Counted from the stretch's first letter, positions 9,200 to 21,232 are shown. The stretch is 64,000 nt of DNA from Hymenochaete sp. R1 (GCA_019400425.1 JAFREE010000005.1:186001-250000), one strand, 5' to 3'. The notes: generated by a model not told the origin, from the sequence alone. A program made the numbers and translations.

Positions 9200-12100
9200 A
9201 TGTCGGCCTCTACAATGTCAGAGGACGCGTTGAATGATCTCGCAAAAAAGATCCTGCGTTATCCATCGCATTTCTCTGTTCGTGCTTTTCTTCATTTCCT
9301 TGTTGGTAGTTTTTGTCGTTGACGCGACGCGACTCAACGCGTTCCTGCAGGACTGGCTCGTGCCAAAGCCGTTCCTAGCTGAGCTCAAGAAACACCTGAG
9401 CATCTTCCCAGATGATTCAAATGTACGTCGTCTTTTTTGAATAATGCTACTTTCCCGGTGTCTATGTCTTCCAAGTTTCTGTATGACCGCTTTTGTCGCT
9501 TTTGTCATAAACGACAGAGCACATAGTGACACTATGTCGTCGTATTCTCTGTTGTTGATTTCCGTTATCAATTCTCTAATGCTCGTTGCATACATAGCTT
9601 TATGTTGTGGCCCAGCCGAAAACGGGATGTAAGTAATGTTTCACATTTACGCGCTCATAGAAAGGCGTTTATTGTATTCCTTTCTAGTCGGGTATGCTGT
9701 TTGCCTCGAAGAGCAGTGTGGTGGCGAAGCGAATAAGATTTTTTTGAGCTCTAACCCCTCAGCTCCCGAGGGCGGGAAATTGGACGGTTTGGGTGCATTA
9801 ATGGAATACAGGGTTCGCTATTCCATACCACAAGGTGACATATGCATGCTAAAATTTGTGACAGAAACACATCAATTCACATCCCTTCCACAAAGCCAGC
9901 CGTAAGGCTCGCCTTTCACAATCTTCCTCGAGCAGCTCTCGGTCGTCCGGTCAGAAGGTGAGCATCAACGACCCTTAGTTTCTCTTATATATTTATCGCC
10001 TTTGATAGTCCACCGCAAAATCCAATGATCAGAACGAGCGGCCGAGGCTGAGGATGCTAAGCGTTTTCGATTCTCCAAAACCTATTGGCTCTTCCTCTCC
10101 TTCGCGTCCTCTCAGCTCTCCTCCCTCTACGACGAAGGCACTTGTTACATCATCTCCGTCTCGTAGGGATATGGGAGATTACGAAGTCTCGAGCGTCGTA
10201 CCCAAGAAGCGCGCGGTGGAACTCTTTACTTCACCTCACGTCTCAGCTGAGAAGCGTTCGAGCGAGTCCGGTCGTACTCACGAATTCAATGGAGCGCACT
10301 TTGGTGCGAGCCTTGCGCCGAAGAGACTTAAAATTGACGAAAATACAGCCATCACGCCCATTCATAGCTCCCCTGCTGGACCTTCAATCCATAGACCAGT
10401 TCCATCTCAATTTAACAGACTCTCGCTCCCTGAAGCAGAGATGAAACTACGAGAGTTTCGAGATAGACTCACGTCAGAGGAGATTACCCTCAACTCCCTT
10501 AGGCGTTCGAGCAAGCGGAGCAAAAACAGGCTCAAGATTCAAAGTAGCCTGAATAAGATTGAAGACATCCGGTTCAATATCACTCAACTGCAAATTTCTA
10601 TCAAGGATGCGAAGGAACGCAACGACCAACAGGCCGGTTCTTCGAGTGAGTGTTCTTTTGCTTCGAGCGATAATTCGTTTTCGAAAGCTGCTATGGACGT
10701 CGACTCTACCCCGACGTCTCCTGAAACAAGTTTTTCGATGCCTCTGAGTCCTATTGACAGCAAGCTGAATGAAGAAAAGAAACCTACAATTGTCGACGCA
10801 ACTGCAGCTGTCGCTTCCAGCTCGAGAAACCAGCTGCCGGTTTACAATCCGTTGGCCCTCAACTCCAATAACGAAGACCCAATGTTGGCTATGATGCGGC
10901 AACTTGCAAATGGCGGCACTGGTGGTGTTTGCGATATTATCGGGAGTGATTTGCAAGACGCTTATGATGATGATGGCTACTGGCATGGTCGTGGTCGAGA
11001 TGGGTACGAAGGCCCTCGTGCGTCCCCCGAAGAGTATGCATGCATGTCTTTGCTTTTTTCGTGAATCCATTTAACGTATCGTCGGCTTTAAGTCTTAGGA
11101 AATTCTTTATGCAGGCCAACAATGAATTCTTCGATCACAACGTTACAATTCAGAAGGGTCTCGAGCGCCTCAGCCTTCCCAATATCGAAGCAAAATTCCC
11201 AGGTCTCAACATTAATTTGTTACCGCATCAAGTTATTGGCGTAGCTTGGATGTTAGATAAGGAAAAGGGCTCTCTTAAGGGTGGCATTCTTGCAGACGAG
11301 ATGGGACTCGGAAAGGTATCTATTCTCCTCAATGCCGTTGATTGACCCTGGCTAACGTTGTTTTAGACCATCCAGACGTAGGCACTCTTGTTGTCACCTA
11401 AATTTTATTCCTGCTAATCCAGTATTCAGAATCGCCATGCTCTCCGCGAATAAGTCTTCCGACCCGGCAGTTAAGACAACTCTCATTGTCGCTCCTTTAT
11501 CGCTTCTTCAGCAATGGAAGAACGAGATAGAGGATCGGACGGACCGTGATATGAAGGCGCTTATTTATCATGGTCAGAATAAACCGAAGTCAAAGAATGA
11601 ATTGAAGAAATATGATGTGGTCCTGACTACGTTCGGTGTATGTGCATTCGCTATTTTTTTTCCTTTGATATCAAATCTCATTGTACTGTAGACTCTCGCT
11701 CAAGAATGGCCCGACTATGCGGGCGAACAGAAGAAAAGGGAAGATGCGAAGAAGAAAAAGAAAAAGAAGGGGGACAACTTCATCCAGAGCGACAGTGACG
11801 ACGATTTTAAGCCCAAAAAGAAGCTCAAATGTAAGTCCACAATTCTATAGTTATTGACGTCTTATTCACATCTACAAAAGTGGGCTTGCTGCTGCAAATG
11901 ACCGTGAGTCTCTATCTATCGGCGCCATTGTTTCGAAGAGTTTACTGAGTCGTGTTTCAGTTTTATCGCGTTGTCCTCGATGAAGCGCAAAATATTAGGA
12001 ACAAAAGCACTCGTAAGTGATATAATATATGATGCAGCGCGATTCTCATTGTTTGTAGGCGTCTCGAAAGCTGTCTGTGATATTAACGCTGAGTACCGCT

Positions 12101-14889
12101 GGTGCCTCACTGGGTATGATTTTGTTGTTATTGGAGGCGAAGTCAACAATTCTCATGACCTACAAGGACGCCGATTATCAACTCGCTGAACGATGCGTAT
12201 GGCTATTTCCGCTTCCTACGACTCCGCCCGTGGAATGGTGAGTAAAGTTTACACTTCGCAACGTGCTGCAGACCAATGCTTTTCGTGCCAGATTGGGAGA
12301 AAGATTTCTATCCGCAGATTGCAAAGACGGCTAGGAAAGCTCGTAAGTCATACGGGCTCTGTGCAAATACTTGCTATCTAATGAAACAACTACAGCGACT
12401 GCTGCTACTGGTCGTCTACAAACAATCTTCAACGTATGCCTTCTGCGCCGTAAGAAGGATACTGAGCTGAACGGGAAGCCGCTTGTGATACTTCCTCCCA
12501 AGGACGTCCAACTTGTTAAGCTCATCATGTCGGAGGAAGAACGCCAAATCTATGACATGGTAAGTAACTCTAATTGTACTGGGTCACATCTGAACCGTTT
12601 CTCATCACAGGTCGAGAGGCGGAGTCAGGATATTTTTAATAAATACCGTCGACAAGGAACTGTTTTGAAAAACTATGCGAGCGGTAAGGAACTAGGCGTC
12701 ATATCTCTCTACTTCTCGTCATGTTGATCCAAAACGTTCGCAGTTCTTGTACTACTTTTGCGTCTCCGGCAGATTTGCTCGCATACGGCACTTATTACAG
12801 AAAATGAAGAATACGCGTTCGAAGATGGGGAAGACGAGACTCACGATGATGTCGATGACTTGAAACGTGCTACTTCACTCATGGGATCTCAGTTCGTAAA
12901 GGATTTGAAAGCAAAGTTAAAAGACGAGGCTCTTGCACTCATGGAAGCCGAGAAAACTGATGTACGTGACCGTCTCGGTTCTCAGTAACGATGCTGATAA
13001 GGAAGGAACAGTCGGACAATGCCAATGCCGGAGAGGAATGCCCGATTTGTTTCGATAACTTTACTACGCCAGTTGTTACGGCGTGTAAGCACGTATTTTG
13101 TAATGATTGCATCAGTAAGTGACATACGCAAAATTTTGTGAAGATGTAACTAACACTCGTGCAGACGGGGTCTTGGATTCCGAGAGAGACGTTGGCAATG
13201 ACATGAGAGCAGACCAACGCCCATGTAAGTCCTGGATCTATGTGACGTTCCCAGTAGCCACAGGTTCCTAACTATCGTTGCAGGTCCTGTTTGCCGTAAT
13301 GCTGTCAGTTCAAACTTCCTTTTCAAGCGCTCATGCTTTGAGCCTACCGATATCGAATTGGGCATCAAGGGAGAACCTGTTGACGATGTTCTTCCCGAAG
13401 CGCCAGCCTGGTCAAGCTCATCTATCGTTAAGAAAAATGAGGACGAGGATATGCCCGACATAGCTGAACTTCTTGGAACCAATGACAAGGGCAAAGGTCG
13501 TGCGAAAATGAAAGGAAAGGGTAAGGCAAAGGTAAAGGCCAGCCGCCCTAAACGTGCTTGCAGACAGCGTCGCATGATTACGGACACCGACGACGAAGAG
13601 CTTAATGGTGATGACGTCAATATGGCTGGAGGCGACAGCAGCGATGACGATTATGTCGACGACGATTTGAGCGACTTCATTGTGGAGGACGGTGAGGATG
13701 AGGATGAAAAAGATCAGAGGCGCGCTGAGAAGAAGCGGCTTGGAAAGAAACCCGCAATCTTTGATGAAGAGGTAGAATCGGAAACGGACGAAGAGGACGA
13801 CGATGAAGGTCTCAAGCCTGGAGAAGGCATCGTTCGTGCTCGTAAGGCTGCTCCGACGCATATCGATATTGGTTCCGTGAAGGTGCTACCAAAGATGCAT
13901 CCTTCGGCTAAGATGAAGGTAATACGCGCAACTCATTCCTTAGACCAGACGCTCATGATGTTCTAAGCATATGATGGCCTCGATCTTGAAATGTGCGGAG
14001 GATCATCCTGATGACAAGGTGTGGCACCTTTCGCCTTTCGACGATGCCTTGTTGCTCATGACTACGCAGACTATCGTTCTCTCGCAGTGGACTCAATGCC
14101 TTGATATTGTTTCTGAGTATCTCAAGACAAAGGAAGTTGATCACGTTAAGTGCGCACATTCTATTGCATTCATTGCTCAGTTACTCATCTCTTTCGCTCT
14201 AGATTCACTGGTCAAATGAGGCGCGAGGCGCGGGACTTTGCCGTGCGCGCATTTACAAAGAGGAAGGGCTATCCTGTCATGCTCATGAGTCTGAAGTGTG
14301 GAGGAGTTGGATTGGTGCGTTTCTATGTTCATCGTCATCGACTCAATATTGAAGGTACTCTTTACCAAGAACTTGACTCGAGCAAACCGTAAGTTTTGGT
14401 ATCTTCCTCTTCATCGTGGGCAAAATCACTGAAAGTGTCACTGCAGGCGTTATCAACTTGGACCTAGGTTGGAGTGAGGCCGTTGAAAACCAGGCTTTCG
14501 ATCGTACCCATCGTCTGGGTCAAGTGAAGCCTGTCTTTGTTGAGCGTATCGTTATCAAAAATACCGTTGAGGATCGTGTGCTCGCACTCCAGGAGAAAAA
14601 GGTACGCTTCTCGGAGATTATTCCTGCGTGCAACTCTGAATTCGCGCCCAGCGTCTCTTGTCAGAAGGAAGTCTCGGTGAAGGTGGTGGTCGAAAGATTG
14701 GACGTAAGCATCTTCCATTAATTGCAGTCGATGTATTTGATTTTTACATATGGACGCAGGTCTATCCGTTCGTGAATTGGCAGCTCGTAAGTGTTTCTTT
14801 CTATTCGACATGATAATAGTTTGTGGTTTCTGACGGCCTACTCTTCAGTTTTCGGCTTGGATAGGAATGGAAATGTTGTGGAAGGGTAG
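9200..14889 (+). CDS. SNF2-family ATPase with internal RING finger (RAD5/RAD16/ULS1-like)
   Basis: This is a large gene with about 20 introns, coding for roughly 1,300-1,400 residues. In order: a short N-terminal exon (MSASTMSEDALNDLAKK), a Ser-rich disordered region (from 10009), then the SNF2 ATPase: LLPHQVIGVAWML, ADEMGLGKTIQTIAML (Walker A), LIVAPLSLLQQW, VVLDEAQNIRNKST (Walker B as DEAQ), WCLTGTPIIN. A C3HC4 RING follows (ECPICFDN, CKHVFCNDC, CPVC near 13040-13290), then a long acidic/Lys-rich stretch, then the C-terminal helicase domain (MLMSLKCGGVGL, QAFDRTHRLGQ). The tail RLSVRELAALFGLDRNGN matches SNF2/RING ATPases close to ULS1 and RAD16. Such proteins act in the nucleus as DNA translocases and ubiquitin or SUMO-targeted ligases. 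Motif III reads TPII instead of the usual TPIQ. Stop at 14887-14889. Confidence 0.85.
9423..9865 (+). other. Unusually long first-block intron of the SNF2 gene
   Basis: Between the exon ending at 9422 (donor GTACGT) and the next in-frame exon (acceptor near 9865, GTGACAG) lie about 440 bp, while most other introns here are 50-70 bp. Two small open frames inside (9535-9632 and 9636-9905) could be unrecognised exons or chance. No repeat ends or domains were seen. Confidence 0.35.
11367..11377 (+). other. 11-nt microexon of the SNF2 gene
   Basis: The 11 bases ACCATCCAGAC are flanked by a 51-bp intron (11316-11366, GTATCT...TTTTAG) and a 52-bp intron (11378-11429, GTAGGC...TTCAG). Only their inclusion gives the invariant ATP-site sequence G-K-T-I-Q-T-I-A. 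Most gene finders would miss it. Confidence 0.85.
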
Positions 14890-15494
14890 AGGAATGGAAT
14901 GGAACTTATATCAACAACGCTACAAAAATCTTGCTCGGTTTTCTTTCCCTTTTTAGTGTTCAAGTAATGTCCGGAACTGCCCTGGAAGTACTCATCTATA
15001 TCTGGAACCAGATGTGTTCTCACGTCAGTTTGATTACCTTACTATTCTTCACTTCTAACCGCCGCCCGAAATTAACATTTCTATCTCTCCCTTTAACCCT
15101 TTTTTTCACGGAGATAGACATTATCATTATAGATATTCGTTCGATATTTAGACTTACATATAAATCAGATACGCAAAGCTCTATATTTTCTTCTAGAGTA
15201 AATTCTATTCTTGCTACATTCCCGATTGCTCGTAATAATTTTGTAGTTTGCGGCAATAATGGAATGTTTCTTGGTCTTGTTATGGAGTCAGTAGTGAAAT
15301 AGAAAAATGAAAAAGTGCTACGTGTAACTTTGCACGTGCTCCCACGCGACTGTTTGCACTCACAGCGCGCTCTTCCTTTTCCTTTGCCTTTCCCACTCAT
15401 CCTCTCCTTCTCCTTCCTTCATTCTCGTCACCGTCCCCCATCTTGACGTGACTCACCGACGCAGACCCCACAGGAGAGAAGAAGAAAATAAGCC
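14890..15494. other. Intergenic: SNF2 3' end and SURF4 promoter
   Basis: No gene is visible. The part next to the SURF4 start is pyrimidine-rich (15360-15430), as is common in fungal promoters. Two CACGTG-like or ACGTG cores lie at 15320-15345. Confidence 0.35.
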
Positions 15495-16750
15495 ATGACT
15501 TCCCGCATCAACATCGCCCGGCCTCAGAACAGCCCAAGTTATGCCGGGGGCTACAATCCGAACGCAAACAGCTACGGCGTACCTCCACGTCCCAACAGCG
15601 GCTTTCGCGACGCGACGGCGGTGGACCCGGATAGTCCGCTCGAGAAGCTGAGAGCATACTCGAAACAAGTTGAAGACTACATCGAGATTTACAGCCAGCC
15701 GTTGAAGCCTCATTTGCCTGCACTTGGGAGGTTCTTGATCGTTGTCACATTCTTGGAGGATTCTTGGCGGATTATGACGCAGTGGAGTGATCAGCTTTGG
15801 TATTTGCAGAGGTGCGTAAAGGCTTGAAAAAGATATTGCTATGTCGGAGTAAGGGTGTTCATTGTTGCGCTTTTGTAGGCATAGGAAATTCCCTTGGGGT
15901 CTCTCGCACACCTTCCTTCTGCTAAACATCATTGTAAGCACGATTTTTTTCTTTCTTAAGCTTCAAATTTCCTCAATCTCAGTTTAACGGTTTCGTACAT
16001 TTTTCACTCATATTTTCTCAATAGATCATGCTTGTCGGATCGGGTGCTGTCATCACCAAGAGGCAAACGGAGTACGCTGTCATCGGTCTTCTCGGTGTCG
16101 TGATCATCCAAGGCTTTGGCTACGGGCTCATCTTCGACCTCACGTTCTTCCTTCGCAACCTTTCTGTCATCGGTGGTCTCTTCATGGTATTCAGTGACTC
16201 GATGGTCAGCAGGAAGAAGCCGTTCGCTGGTTTGCCGAGTATCAGTGAAACAGATAGGAAGAAATAGTACGTTCCACCCTTTGACGGACAAGTCCCTTGT
16301 ATCACATGCTTATGAAAATTCCTTCTCTTACTTTTAGCTTCCTCCTTGCCGGCAGAGTCCTTCTCATCTTCCTCTTTCTCGGATTCATCATCCAAGGTAA
16401 ATGGAGCGTTGGTCGTGTGTTTGTTTCCATCGTCGGTCTCGCCGCGTGTATCATGGTCGCCGTCGGCTTCAAGGCCAAGTGGTCCGCTGCGTTCCTTGTC
16501 TTCGTCCTCAGCGGCTTTAACGTCATCGCAAACAACTTCTGGTCTGTCCACTCTGCTCATCCGCAGCGTGACTTCCTCAAGTACGACTTCTTCCAAACGC
16601 TTTGTACGTGACTTTCTGGAGTTCTTTTTTTCTTTTTCTTTTATACTTACTCGTTCTTCATCGTCATTAGCGATCGTCGGTGGTCTTCTCCTCCTCGTAA
16701 ACATGGGCCCTGGTGGTCTCTCGGTCGACGAGAAAAAGAAGGTTTACTAA
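15495..16750 (+). CDS. ERV29: SURF4/Erv29 family ER cargo receptor
   Basis: Exons run 15495 to about 15811, 15879-15933, about 16025-16266, about 16339-16602 and about 16672-16750, giving about 330 residues. The N-terminal 50 residues are hydrophilic; then come PLEKLRAYSKQVEDYIE, LPALGRFLIVVTFLEDSWRI and several hydrophobic helices (AVIGLLGVVIIQGFGYGLIF, AGRVLLIFLFLGFI, GLAACIMVAVGFKAKWSA). The protein ends in KKKVY, so the last four residues KKVY form a dilysine KKxx ER-retrieval signal. Erv29/SURF4 recycles between ER and Golgi and packs soluble cargo into COPII vesicles. The secreted aspartic protease at 27-28 kb is the kind of cargo it could carry, but that is inference. Length and helices fit the family. 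Confidence 0.92.
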
Positions 16751-17141
16751 ACGGGAAGGATGAGCGAAAGGGACGCGAGGGCGTGTCCTAGCCGCTTCGA
16801 GTAACATCAAACTTCGAATCATTCGCCATTCTTTCACTTTGTACTTTGCGTTGTAAGGTTCTTTGCGAGTTTTGCAGACATGAACACGAAATCCAACCTT
16901 TGAACCTTCGCTTTCGCATCAATGAAAAAAAACCAGCCCCTCGCTCTCGAACCGTAGTCGCTGCGTGTTTCTCTGCTTCCTACTTCTATCGACCACACGT
17001 TTCTGTTTTTGTTCTTGTTGTGTTGCGTTCCTCGTTTCACTCTGCCCTATATTCTAGTTTTGGTGGATATACAGTTGCGAAGGCAGGATATAAGTACTGA
17101 GAAATTAAAAAGAACACCGGAATCATGTTGAATGTCTAATG
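16751..17141. other. 3' regions of convergent SURF4 and SEH1 genes
   Basis: This is 391 bp between two convergent stop codons. It is T-rich, with no open frame of note; it probably holds both 3' UTRs. Confidence 0.5.
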
Positions 17142-19152
17142 TCAACGCTCGCCATCCTCGTCCATCTCAACGTCTTCCGGCCGTTCCTCTTCTTGCTCGA
17201 CACTGATCTGCCCTGCAGGTCTCCATACCCCTCCAACAGTCTGTTTCCAGAGCCGGACCTTGCCGTCGTTGCCTGACGAGGATAATACGGTTCTTTGAGT
17301 AAATTAAATATCAGTTAAAAGGGCACATCCAGAGTCATGTCAAGTTTTTCTTACCCTGTGATGTTCCATTCAACGCGGCCTACGCTTGATCTACAGATGT
17401 CCCAGACAGCGAATAGTTAGCCATGTTATCTTCAAATCGAACAGTAAACAAAAATAAAGACTGGGCAATGTACTTATGTTCATCAAACTCCGCCACCAAA
17501 CTCGCACTCCAACTCTCCTCTCCGCCTTCTCCCCCTACACCCATATCATCCTCGCCATCATCAAACCCAGCACCCCCGCCTTCAGCACCCATCGAAGCCG
17601 CAGATGGCGCGGGAGGCCTCACTTTCCAGATACGCACATGCCCGTCCCGCGAACCCGTTGCGATGAGGTGAAAGGACCGACCACAGCTCGGTGCCCATGA
17701 GACGGACGTGACGGCGAAGATGGGTTCGGCGGCGGTAGTTGCAGGGTTCGATCCTGATGCGTTTCCTCCTGCTGAAGCTGCTGTTGGTGTGGGAGATGAT
17801 GATGATGCTGGTACTGTGATATTGAGAGGGTTCGGAGAGGTGGTGTTGGGAGGTCCTGGTGTTGTGAGTTGGGAGAAGTTGGAGGAGCTTCCGGCGCCGG
17901 CAGCGATGGCGGCTGCTGCTGCGTAGTTGGGCGCTCCGCGTGAGGACGTTGGGCGAGGAAGGGATTGATTGCTAGTCGATGAAGTTGAAGAAGGGGATTC
18001 AAGCGACAGGAGAACGTGCGGGCGACGGTGTGAGGACAGTTGGACGATCTGCAATAGTAAGGAAGATTAGAAAACAGAAGAATATCATTTTGAATTACGG
18101 TGAAAATCGCACCTTCACGACACCCGCAATCCCACATCCAACAGCAAGCACCTCCCCCCAATATCTCTCCTTACACCAACTTACACACCACCCACCATCC
18201 GCCTCACGCGTACCAGCACCAGCTCTCCCCGAACCCTGCGTCCCGCTCTGCTGCTGCATCTGAGTCGCCTGAAGCAAATTATTTATAGTTACTCCATCCA
18301 GAGCCGCGCCGGTACCTGAAGTCGGAAGAGGCGTTCCGGGAGCCAAGGTGTGCGCGAGGGTACCACCACGTGTTGAAGAGCCTGCTAGGCCTGGGGTAGG
18401 GAGAGTGGGGACGTCCACCTCGTCAGCGAGTTGCCATGAGGCGAGTGCAGGCTGTTCAAGGCACTCGTAAATTCTAAGTTGGTTATCCGAAGAAACTACC
18501 GCCTTATAAACAGTAGAAAATTCAATTCAATTTCCTTATTTTTTTTCACGGAAAGAAACGACATACCAACTTCAGTCCAAAATGATACGGAGCAAACTCG
18601 ACGGCGCGAGCACTCGCCTTGGCATCCAACAACGTAGCGCGTTCCACCCATCGACCACTACTAGATCCACCCTCTGCTCGCGATCCAACTCCGTTCACAG
18701 GCGCAGAAGCACCATCGACCTCCCCATGCGTTTGCTCCCAGATTTTGACAGAGCGGTCAAATGACGCAGAAGCTAACACCGTGCCAAAAGTGGGGTGGGC
18801 CCATGAGAGCTTCGATATGGTTGCATCGTGCGCCTGCATTGTATGGGCAATAATTAACACGGCGTTGAGATGCAAGGTTAACACTGTCTTCACGCACCTT
18901 CCAATCGTCCTCTAGTATCCATTGCCCTTCATTGTCTAAGATCCAGACCTTTATCCTGTCGGTGAATATTGATGTATGTATGGTCTTTAAGCTTATTCAA
19001 GGACCAAAAACGCGTCTGGTCGCAGCGTTCCATTAACAATTCCCTCACCTTTGATCTAACCCGCATGTTGCTAAAGAAAGCCCGTAGAAATCGTACGCCG
19101 CGTCTGTGACAAGATCTGCGTGCGCGTTTTGGATGAGAGCCGTTTGTATCAT
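17142..19152 (-). CDS. SEH1: Nucleoporin SEH1, WD40 repeat protein
   Basis: The reverse strand starts at 19152 with MIQTALIQNAHADLVTDAAYDFYG and continues LSLATCGLDQR, DATISKLSWAHPTFGTVLASASFDRSVKIWEQ, VEFAPYHFGLKL, then SVSWAPSCGRSFHLIATGSRDGHVRIWKV and ends VLSSSGNDGKVRLWKQTVGGVW with an acidic tail (EQEEERPEDVEMDED). This is the repeat order of SEH1 and SEC13-type six-blade propellers; HADLVTDAAYDFYGLSLATC is specific to SEH1. SEH1 works in the Y-complex of the nuclear pore and in the SEA/GATOR2 complex that tunes TORC1. The protein is longer than yeast Seh1 because of Ser/Pro/Gln-rich inserts between blades (around 17750-18000 and 18150-18420). Five or six introns are present. Confidence 0.9.
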
Positions 19153-19869
19153 TCTTGAGTTATAACTTCTGTTCTTTCGTTGTGGGAATGGTACAAGATT
19201 TCTAGCACTGACAGTAAAGAGCCAAGGAAGGCTGCAACTGAATGCGGATTGGGCTTTTCGTTTCAGTCTTCGAGATCACGTGTTGACTACTTGTAACGTG
19301 ATCGTGAGAACGCTTTGAAGCGATTCGGAGAACGGCCTTCCGAGTCCTCCTTTCCAACTTTCACTCGCCAGCTAAAGCATCCACACTGGATGAAAAATTT
19401 TGAGGTGAGTGCAAACAATTGATTGTGTTCCTTTAAATTCGAACCATCTTAGTGACCAGTTTCCTCCTGCTAGTACAAGTGTCTTGCAGCGGAGCATTAC
19501 TATCTTGACTTTGCATTTTTCTATCGCTGTTTGAATCGGTGCCCGTCATTTCTCTCTCCAGCTTGGCTATGTTCTTGTTAACATCCTGGCGTCAAAAGCC
19601 TCCCGGCGCAATTTGTTCTTGGCTTTCGATTTGAGGTCGGGCGGGAACTTACACTAAAATTCGTCAGAAATGTTCCAAGCCACCTTACTTCCGGCTTGAG
19701 AGTCGAGACAAACTTCACGACAACTGACTTGAGTTCCATTGCGTACCACTGCCAGTATGTTTTCCCTTCTTCGAAAGCGTCGAGGCCGACGATTATGACT
19801 CATCTGTGGACCACCAATAACTTGTTGCGCTGCATTTTCGCCGACAACGCAGCCTTTCCGCCTTCTGAT
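19153..19869. other. Intergenic: SEH1 promoter and upstream flank of a family 1 relic
   Basis: No intact gene was seen. 19270-19300 contains CACGTG and ACGTGATC motifs close to the SEH1 start. From about 19800 the sequence resembles the upstream flank of family 1 copy A (compare 19855-19870 with the reverse strand at 37722-37740), so the duplicated unit extends beyond the coding region. Confidence 0.4.
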
Positions 19870-20400
19870 ATGCCTGTGGCTTACAAACAAGCAAAGGAAA
19901 ACTTCAATGAGTGCATCTATGGAATACAATCCATAGAGGCAGGTGTATCATCATCCCGTTCTTTTCTCGACTCAACCGTAAATCAAAACAGTGAAGCTGC
20001 TTATTTGAGTTGAGAGCTACTCCGCCGTTTTGTTCTCAGTAGAATCAAACAAGCCACCTATATTGACAGACAAGTCAAGGTACGTGCCCGATATCTTTGA
20101 ATGGATATAAGAAAGAAAGATCATTATTTCCGTTACAGATCGTTGAAGGTGAATTGTATTCCATTGTCTCTGCTTGAGTTTTGCGGTGTATATGGTACTT
20201 TCTCCGCCAAAGTGACGAGAAAAGGAGCTTTCGCAAGCAGTTTGTCGCGAATAAGCGTAAAGCGGCTTCGTGCAGGCCAAACCGGGCATCAAGACGGTTT
20301 TCTATAGAAATGCAGCCTTCGTCGAGCAGATAATTCCCTCTCGTGTTAACCCCCCAGAAAGTGATGGCTTGCAGCAAGACCTCGCAGAAGAAATCACTTA
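19870..20400 (+). pseudogene. Family 1 copy D, decayed
   Basis: From the ATG at 19870 the frame MPVAYKQAKENFNECIYGI matches MSAAYKQAMESFKERIYGI of copy A, but meets a stop at 20011-20013. The homology then shifts frame (VLSRIKQ, DRQVK) to the same splice donor GTACGTGC. After an intron of about 57 bp, exon 2 reads EGELYSIVSA*VLRCI against EGELDFIGSIWVLRHI of copy A, so the conserved Trp codon is now TGA (20175-20177). Matches run on to about 20400 with further stops. The conserved donor and nucleotide identity (for example TTACAAACAAGC) show a true copy that has lost function. Product of the family is unknown. Confidence 0.75.
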
Positions 20401-20509
20401 AAATAAATAATCATTCAACTAAATATAGGTGGGCAAAAACAATTCTAACTTTCAATAAATAAGCATTTGGTCGAGGACAACTGGGGAAATGCGACGTCTA
20501 GAGATCGAG

Positions 20510-21232
20510 CTACGTCCAGCTGCCTCCTGCGACCGCCTTGCGACGATAGAGGAACTTCTGCTTCTTAGAGGTAATGCTGTTCTTTTCCTCTTCAGAACTA
20601 GCGTTAGCAAACGCCTGATCCAGATTACGGATCTCGGTGTTGTACGCTGCTTCCAGAGAGCCTCGGATCGTAGGGAGCTTATGCAGGTGCTGACGAGAAT
20701 TTATTGCCGACCTTTCCGCAAGTGCCAACTCGTTCTCCTTCAAGATATCGACTACGGCTTTGTACAGCTCCGGATTTCCACTGGCGATCGTCTCGACGGC
20801 GACTCTAGCACCGAGCAAGGCTCTGCGCAGAAACCTCTTGGCCGAGTTCGTTTGAGTCGCGAGGACTCGGCGGCGTGCGACGTCAGGTTCATCGGCATTG
20901 ACGTGTGCCCCAAAGTAGTCGTTGAGTACGATGACAGCCTCAACACAGTGCTCGACGGTAACGTGCCCACGATATTTCTGCGCGAGGGCCCTCTTCAAGG
21001 TGCCCTCTGTAATGACGCCGTATAGCGCACCATCGGGAGTAAAGTCCGAGTAATTGATCGGATCTTTCTGTGCGTGCAATTGGAGGCTTTGGGTCGCATT
21101 GGCTGTCTCGTAGTAAGCGGCATCGAAGTGCTCGCCCAAGTAAGGCCGGAGTTCTCCCGAGGAACGTGAGGGCCTCTTGGGGGCTGGCTCTTGCGAGTCG
21201 GAAGGCGGGCCTCTCTTTTGGGATGACGACAT
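20510..21232 (-). CDS. Family 2 uncharacterised nuclear-type protein, copy 1
   Basis: A single exon of 240 residues starts MSSSQKRGPPSDSQEPAPKR and has no family I recognise. Residues 5-25 contain two basic clusters (QKRG, PKRPSR) that look like a bipartite nuclear localisation signal. The rest is mainly helical, with a Lys/Arg-rich C-terminus (SKKQKFLYRRKAVAGGSW). It is paralogous to the gene at 62442-63114: both have the basic start, KLPTIRGSL versus ELPGIRDKL, and LYRRKAVAGG versus ELRIKALAGK at the same distance from the end. The frame stays open upstream to 21394, but the Met at 21232 lines up with the paralogue's start, and the extra residues are low-complexity Ser/Glu. No membrane segment or signal peptide. 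Function unknown. Confidence 0.7.
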   Translation of the reverse strand: MSSSQKRGPPSDSQEPAPKRPSRSSGELRPYLGEHFDAAYYETANATQSLQLHAQKDPINYSDFTPDGALYGVITEGTLKRALAQKYRGHVTVEHCVEAVIVLNDYFGAHVNADEPDVARRRVLATQTNSAKRFLRRALLGARVAVETIASGNPELYKAVVDILKENELALAERSAINSRQHLHKLPTIRGSLEAAYNTEIRNLDQAFANASSEEEKNSITSKKQKFLYRRKAVAGGSWT

